Position numbers and translations under genes: made by a program. From assembly GCA_032158295.1 (NCBI GenBank), contig CM063243.1, forward strand, positions 2,356,001 through 2,420,000: a stretch of DNA of 64,000 bases, written 5' to 3'. The notes below the pieces were generated by a model, which saw nothing but the letters and a program-made list of their open reading frames with translations, was not told where the DNA came from and ran no database searches. This stretch comes from Pycnopodia helianthoides (lineage: Eukaryota; Echinodermata; Asteroidea; Forcipulatida; Asteriidae). This document shows, piece by piece, positions 59,885 to 64,000 of the stretch. Positions within the stretch are counted from its first letter, which is position 1, and every line of letters begins with the position of its first letter.

Positions 59885-60020
59885 AAACGCGTCGCGCAAG
59901 TTTCGAACTTGCGCGCTTAAGTTTCAAACTATCGCACGCAAGTTTCAAACTTGCGCGAAATAAACTATGCGACCTGCCAAACTTGCGCGCTCGCTCCGCG
60001 CAAAAACTTGATAGTGCCCT
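59885..60020. repeat. Cluster of GCGCAAGTTTGAAACTTGCGCG palindromes
   Basis: Three tandem, partly broken palindromes built on GCGCAAGTTTCGAACTTGCGC (59893-59913), GCACGCAAGTTTCAAACTTGCGCG (about 59934-59957) and ACTTGCGCGCTCGCTCCGCG (59980-59999). GC-rich against AT-rich flanks. Confidence 0.8.
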
Positions 60021-60047
60021 TTTTAACAAAAAGTTGCCAGTCTATGT

Positions 60048-60415
60048 TTAAAGGGAAGGTACACGATTGGTAATCACTCTAAAAATTAATGGCAATAAAA
60101 ACTGACTTAGTTAGAAGTACAGCAACTTTCGATAGTATAAAGCATTTTGAGAAATATATCAATTCAAAATAATGTGGATATTATCCCCCAAAATTTGAAT
60201 CTGAGATAAACGTTTCTATCAGAAACGTTTCTCAGATCGTATATTCCTATCAGGGATTAATTTTTATGCGTGGACATAATTTTTTATTCGCTGCGGATTT
60301 TGGCGATATTTAAAAAACGCGACCACCTTTTGAAATAGCTTTATTGTATATATCTACATTTAATAGGATTAAAACAATCAAACAGTCCCAAAACCAAAGG
60401 TATACTTTGCCTTCA
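60048..60415. mobile_element. MITE family M2, diverged copy
   Basis: Left end TTAAAGGGAAGGTACACGAT; right end AAAGGTATACTTTGCCTTCA with the TTAA mutated to TTCA. Inner TCAGAAACGTTTCTCAGAT and GCGACCACCTTTTGAAAT blocks match the 8972 copy. Confidence 0.7.
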
Positions 60416-60592
60416 AACACTTCTGACTGTGTTTAAATCATACGTTTAAACATGGCTGTGTGATATCCTCTTGACCAATCAGAATGGATAAATTGTCCAA
60501 GGTATATCGATTGCTACCTTACTCCGTGTTTTTTCAGGATATCCTACTGGTATTGACGGAGCAGTTCTCTGCCTTATACAATTGTCATTATT

Positions 60593-61104
60593 TTAACATG
60601 ATTTTACAACAATCATTACTTGTTTATCCATGAGTGGCCACGAGTATAACTGTCTAAGTCTCTGTTTCGTGCTGGTTATTCCCTGATGAGATTTATGAGC
60701 TATGCTAACTACACCCGTTACGGTTCTCTAGGAACAATAATTCTATCACTTCTCGTTATTATATAATTACACACTGATAATTCCTCTTTGACCGGGCGAT
60801 ATGGTTTCAAAACTTCTGCTTCATTAGGATCAATACTACTTAATTTTCTTGGCCAACCATTTGCAATGTGGCGTTTAACGATTTTGTGTACCTCATCGTT
60901 TTCTACGGCTCGTTTCAGTCGTTTTACATTTACACATTTACTCATATTTTCAGGTTTTACTTGGCACAATATTTCATCTTCCTTATTCGTGTTCATCTTC
61001 ATTAGCTGGTACAGGTAACCTTGATAATCCATCAGCAACCTTGGTTTGCTCACCAGTTTGTAAGGGACTTCAATGTGTCTACACAACCAGCGCGCAATAC
61101 GCAT
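60593..61104 (-). pseudogene. Ty3/gypsy-like retrotransposon pol fragment
   Basis: Two reading frames on the minus strand. The first (61104-60718) has a degenerate end of the RNase H region near its start and the linker landmarks NGWPRKL, VKEELSVCN and SDRIIVPREP seen between RNase H and integrase in Ty3/gypsy elements. A frame change at about 60720 leads to an integrase zinc-binding segment with HKSHQG, RQLYSWPLMDKQV and a final cysteine before a stop at 60593. No reverse transcriptase, catalytic integrase core or LTR was seen. An old, truncated, inactive copy. Confidence 0.7.
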
Positions 61105-61157
61105 AACCTGTCTACCAGAGTGCCTTTGCTATGTAATGTTACTAGAGCCTGATGATC

Positions 61158-61440
61158 TGGGCCCGATTAAATAGAGCTGCTTGAGCACAAAAACGAGCCA
61201 AGCACAACAAAAATATTAAGCTTACCAGAATGAAGTTACAGGCCAAACTACCATGTCTGTGACTGGTATCCTGCTTATTATTGCAGAATGTTTGAAAGCA
61301 ATATTTTATGCTTAGCCTAAGCAGCTCTATGAAATTGGGCCCTGGGCTAGAGTTGCTTAAGCAGTTGTTTAAGCAGTAAATATTTTTTGTTGTGCTTAGC
61401 TACTTTTTGTGCTTAGGCAGTTCTATGAAATTGGGCCCAG
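61158..61440. repeat. Two adjacent F1 foldback elements
   Basis: First element: GGGCCCGATTAAATAGAGCT to GCAGCTCTATGAAATTGGGC (61159-61342). A second right end, CAGTTCTATGAAATTGGGCCC, finishes at 61439, with TTGTTGTGCTTAGCTACTT between. Non-coding. Confidence 0.75.
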
Positions 61441-62317
61441 TTTTAGCGTAATAATTTCCTGCCCCACAGATATGTGTTCCATTTTTCTCAAGCCCAAACG
61501 CACGCAAGTGCCTCTTTTTCACTGACCGAATATTTCTTTTCTGCTTCAGAAGTGTTTGACTTTCAAACTCTACTGTAATTTTGGTGATGGCGTTTGTTTC
61601 TTGTTGCGTCCTCAATATGAAATGTATGCTAACCTTAAATAATTTCAACCGCAATATAGTCTATTTATCCCCATAATTTATCACCGTGTGACTGTCTTGT
61701 CTTAGTTTATAATCAGTCAACTTTGGGCCAGCCAAACAGTAGTTTTCACTTCAAAATCATTGTCCCATTGTTTTCAGAAGTTACCAAAATTTAAACGTGA
61801 ACATAAAGTAAAACTTATCTGATGTTCAACGGCATGGATAAACATTATTCCAATAAATAACTGTAAAATTGGGTTTCGCATATGCCACGGACAATTCAAA
61901 ATAACATGTAACATGCAAAATTGTTTATACACAATATTGATTGGCGTTATTTTAACCTTTCAACAAAGCTATCTTAAAATCAACTATAAATAAATGGGTT
62001 AATTCAGCCCCAAATCGGACCCAGCATCTTTAAAGTGTGTTGAGAATTATCCCGCGTCTGACTCAGGCGACTTCGGCTACGGCTATGGCCGTTGACTGCA
62101 GCGACAACGTTGAAGAATATGCCTTTCCACTCTGTTCCAGACTGGTAAGTTTGCTAAAGTAACTTCTGAGTTCGTTACACGGCATTGTCATTCCACACAA
62201 AAGTTGAATTCGGTTGAAGGTATCTCGGAGCAGTCTCTCCATCACCGCTAACGATAAAAGATGGTTAGTGGTCCCTCCGAACGGGCTGTCATCGATTAAG
62301 CTACTTCTACATCCTCA

Positions 62318-62830
62318 TTACTTTCGAACTGAATAACTTTCATGTCTTTTGCAAATGAAGCTCCCGTGTGCAGTGCAAGGCTGGTCATTCCATAAGGAAC
62401 GTTCATACATCGCGACACAATCCTCCGTACCTTCAAAATCATCGGGTTGAGCCAGGGCCCAGTTGGCGTAGTTCCCGGAAGGGCTACCGTCGATCCAGGC
62501 GAAGGAACCCATGGTGGAGTCACGTCGGTAGCCGAACCATGTCTTCTGAACATGCACCCCTCTGGATATCGGTGTGGCAAGCAGGAAGAGGAAGTCATTT
62601 TCCTCTTGGCTCATAATGGACGCCAGATGAGATGGTCTGCCAAGGCGTGACAAACCCTGACAGTACTGTTCAGCTTCATCAAAGGTCTTGGGATCCGTCA
62701 CGAGAAGGTAGCAATGATTCCCAAAACGTGCCCATGGACTCTTGCAGGACATGCATGCGGGAGATACGATCAGGAAATGCGACTGAAGGAGAGCTACAAG
62801 AATACTGAAAACAGTGAAGTTTGCTGCCAT
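62318..62830 (-). CDS. Secreted C-type lectin B, QPD (galactose-type) motif, single exon
   Basis: 170 aa, tandem paralogue of lectin A. Residues 1-25 are a nearly identical signal peptide. Cysteines lie at 26, 29, 40, 57, 138, 152 and 160. The first half is almost the same as in A (LGRPSHLASIMSQEEN identical). The sugar site reads QPD at 128-130 with WND at 147-149, the combination that in known C-type lectins favours galactose-type sugars. One residue is inserted in the long loop, the NYT sequon becomes NYA, and the C-terminal tail differs. No introns and no disruptions, so apparently functional. Ligand preference is inferred from the motif only. Confidence 0.9.
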   Translation of the reverse strand: MAANFTVFSILVALLQSHFLIVSPACMSCKSPWARFGNHCYLLVTDPKTFDEAEQYCQGLSRLGRPSHLASIMSQEENDFLFLLATPISRGVHVQKTWFGYRRDSTMGSFAWIDGSPSGNYANWALAQPDDFEGTEDCVAMYERSLWNDQPCTAHGSFICKRHESYSVRK

Positions 62831-62875
62831 TTTGAACTCGGAGTGATAGCGTCTGTACTTGGCAGGATGAACACA

Positions 62876-62888
62876 GTCTTTAAATATT
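62876..62888 (-). promoter_or_regulatory. TATA-like box of lectin B
   Basis: AATATTTAAAGACTGTG on the minus strand, about 50 bases upstream of the ATG, in the same context as gene A. Confidence 0.55.
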
Positions 62889-62929
62889 CATTTGCCAAGC
62901 AGCTCCACCCTCCACAGCAATACGCAGTT

Positions 62930-63295
62930 GTACTGTAGGAGAGCGCTCATCAGCCCACTTACTAATTTTGAAATAAAAAAAATATGTCAATTAGTCCACA
63001 ATGGGAATTGAGACGATAATAACTTGATATCTCATTGTGATTCTATTGCAGTTACAGTCGACTTGCTATACTTTCCATTGTTTTGTTATTAAGCAATACA
63101 AAATCATTAATGTTGAATTACCTATGTCAATAGGGGCCTAATGGCAATTGAAAGGCAAGCGTTTATTACTGTAGGAGAGCGCTCATCAGCTCACTTATTA
63201 ATTTTGAAACAGCCAAAATAATTAGGCTATGTCAATAGGGGCCTAATGGCAATTGAAAGGCAAGCGTTTATCAACTTTTGAGCTTATTTTGTTTC
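62930..63295. repeat. Local tandem duplication upstream of lectin B
   Basis: TGTAGGAGAGCGCTCATCAG with CCACTTA/CTCACTTA follows at 62933 and again at 63171; AGGGGCCTAATGGCAATTG occurs at 63131 and 63237. Unit A has the first block once (58429). The duplication is about 235 bp, in the 5' flank of the gene. Confidence 0.75.
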
Positions 63296-63772
63296 TATTT
63301 GAATCACAGTTTAATGTTCTTTTTAATGGGCAATACAAACAGCAAGTTATTAGTTGTTGTGTTTGTTCAATGCGTTCATAATAAAAAAATATAATTTTGT
63401 CTCTCTTTCCATTATGACACAACGATTGACTGCGGGGGCGCAGGGGGATGCAGGGCGGGGTGGGGAGCCTAAATGAGATTGGGAAAACAACTCAAAATGA
63501 ACGGTTCCATACCTCAACAAGCCCCCTCACACTCCAAATTCAATGTCTTTGCCCCAGCTTGTCTCCCCCCACCCCAAATGCAAATGTACGTACGCTATTG
63601 TTAATTAGAGCTTTTTATGCCAGGTAAAGGCTTCAAAATATTGCTCGATTTATTCTTACAAAGACCTTCAATAACTGATATCACAACAATTTTTGCCGAC
63701 AGGAAATTAATACCTTGAGATGATTTTGTGAGTAAACAAATTCCAAACAAAAAGAAGCTGCAATTAAAGTAT

Positions 63773-64000
63773 TTAAAGGAACGTTACAGAATTGGTAAGA
63801 AAAAAACTTGTAAAATATACTTTTTGATCACAGATTTACATAAAACTTACACGGTCTAATGATGATGATAGTAGAAAACATCCCTTTAAATTTTTCTGTC
63901 TGAAATGCCATATTTGATGAGAAATGAATAAACAAATTTTTCCGATTGGAGTTTATCGCTCAGTGAGCGTTTTATTCATTTGTTGAATCTATATGATTTC
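63773..64000. mobile_element. MITE family M1 (cut by window end)
   Basis: TTAA then AGGAACGTTACAGAATTGG and the M1 interior up to TCTATATGATTTC at the window edge. It lies at the right boundary of lectin unit B. Confidence 0.85.

Larger units (their letters stand above)
61870..63772. repeat. Segmental duplication, unit B
   Basis: Second lectin-bearing unit, collinear with 56830-59050. It ends where an M1 MITE is inserted at 63773. It contains a local duplication 5' of the lectin gene (62930-63290). Confidence 0.85.

Overview
This is animal nuclear DNA: AT-rich, with intron-rich genes that have GT/AG splice sites, and packed with tRNA-derived SINEs, short inverted-repeat transposons and minisatellites. 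The families present, especially the small secreted C-type lectins, and the repeat style suggest an echinoderm, most likely a sea star. That placement is inferred from pattern, not from a search. There are no rRNA genes, functional tRNA genes or CRISPR arrays.

Layout. (1) 1311-19707, minus strand: a complete 14-exon SYVN1/HRD1 gene, the ER-membrane RING E3 ligase of ER-associated degradation, about 648 aa. (2) About 20.3-20.8 kb: a putative shared promoter with a palindromic NRF-1-like site, separating SYVN1 from the divergent gene on its right. (3) 23102-25455, plus strand: a Speedy/RINGO-family CDK activator in five coding exons, with an alternative C-terminal exon at 26612-26667 that only another frame can reach. 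(4) 26.7-32.9 kb: intergenic DNA with MITEs, a duplicated repeat, a decayed basic ORF of unknown origin and an inverted-repeat element. (5) 32891-45351, plus strand: ABAT, mitochondrial 4-aminobutyrate aminotransferase, in 15 coding exons, with one apparent missing base in exon 6. (6) 45.4-50.6 kb: intergenic DNA with two striking tandem arrays, one of them amplified from inside a SINE. (7) 50629-54393, minus strand: TRMT61B, the mitochondrial tRNA m1A58 methyltransferase, six coding exons. (8) 56.8-63.8 kb: a tandem segmental duplication carrying two intronless C-type lectin genes (57816-58325 and 62318-62830, both minus) and a third decayed unit. A Ty3/gypsy pol fragment lies between the two genes.

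The genes do not form an operon. SYVN1 and Speedy are head to head; ABAT and TRMT61B converge. ABAT and TRMT61B are mitochondrial enzymes, SYVN1 acts in ER quality control, Speedy in the cell cycle or meiosis, and the lectins are secreted recognition proteins. The most interesting biology is the lectin pair. The copies are nearly identical in the signal peptide and the first half of the domain, but one carries the mannose-type EPN motif and the other the galactose-type QPD motif. The most unusual DNA is a pair of adjacent foldback elements in SYVN1 intron 1, whose inverted ends are built of short iterated repeats.
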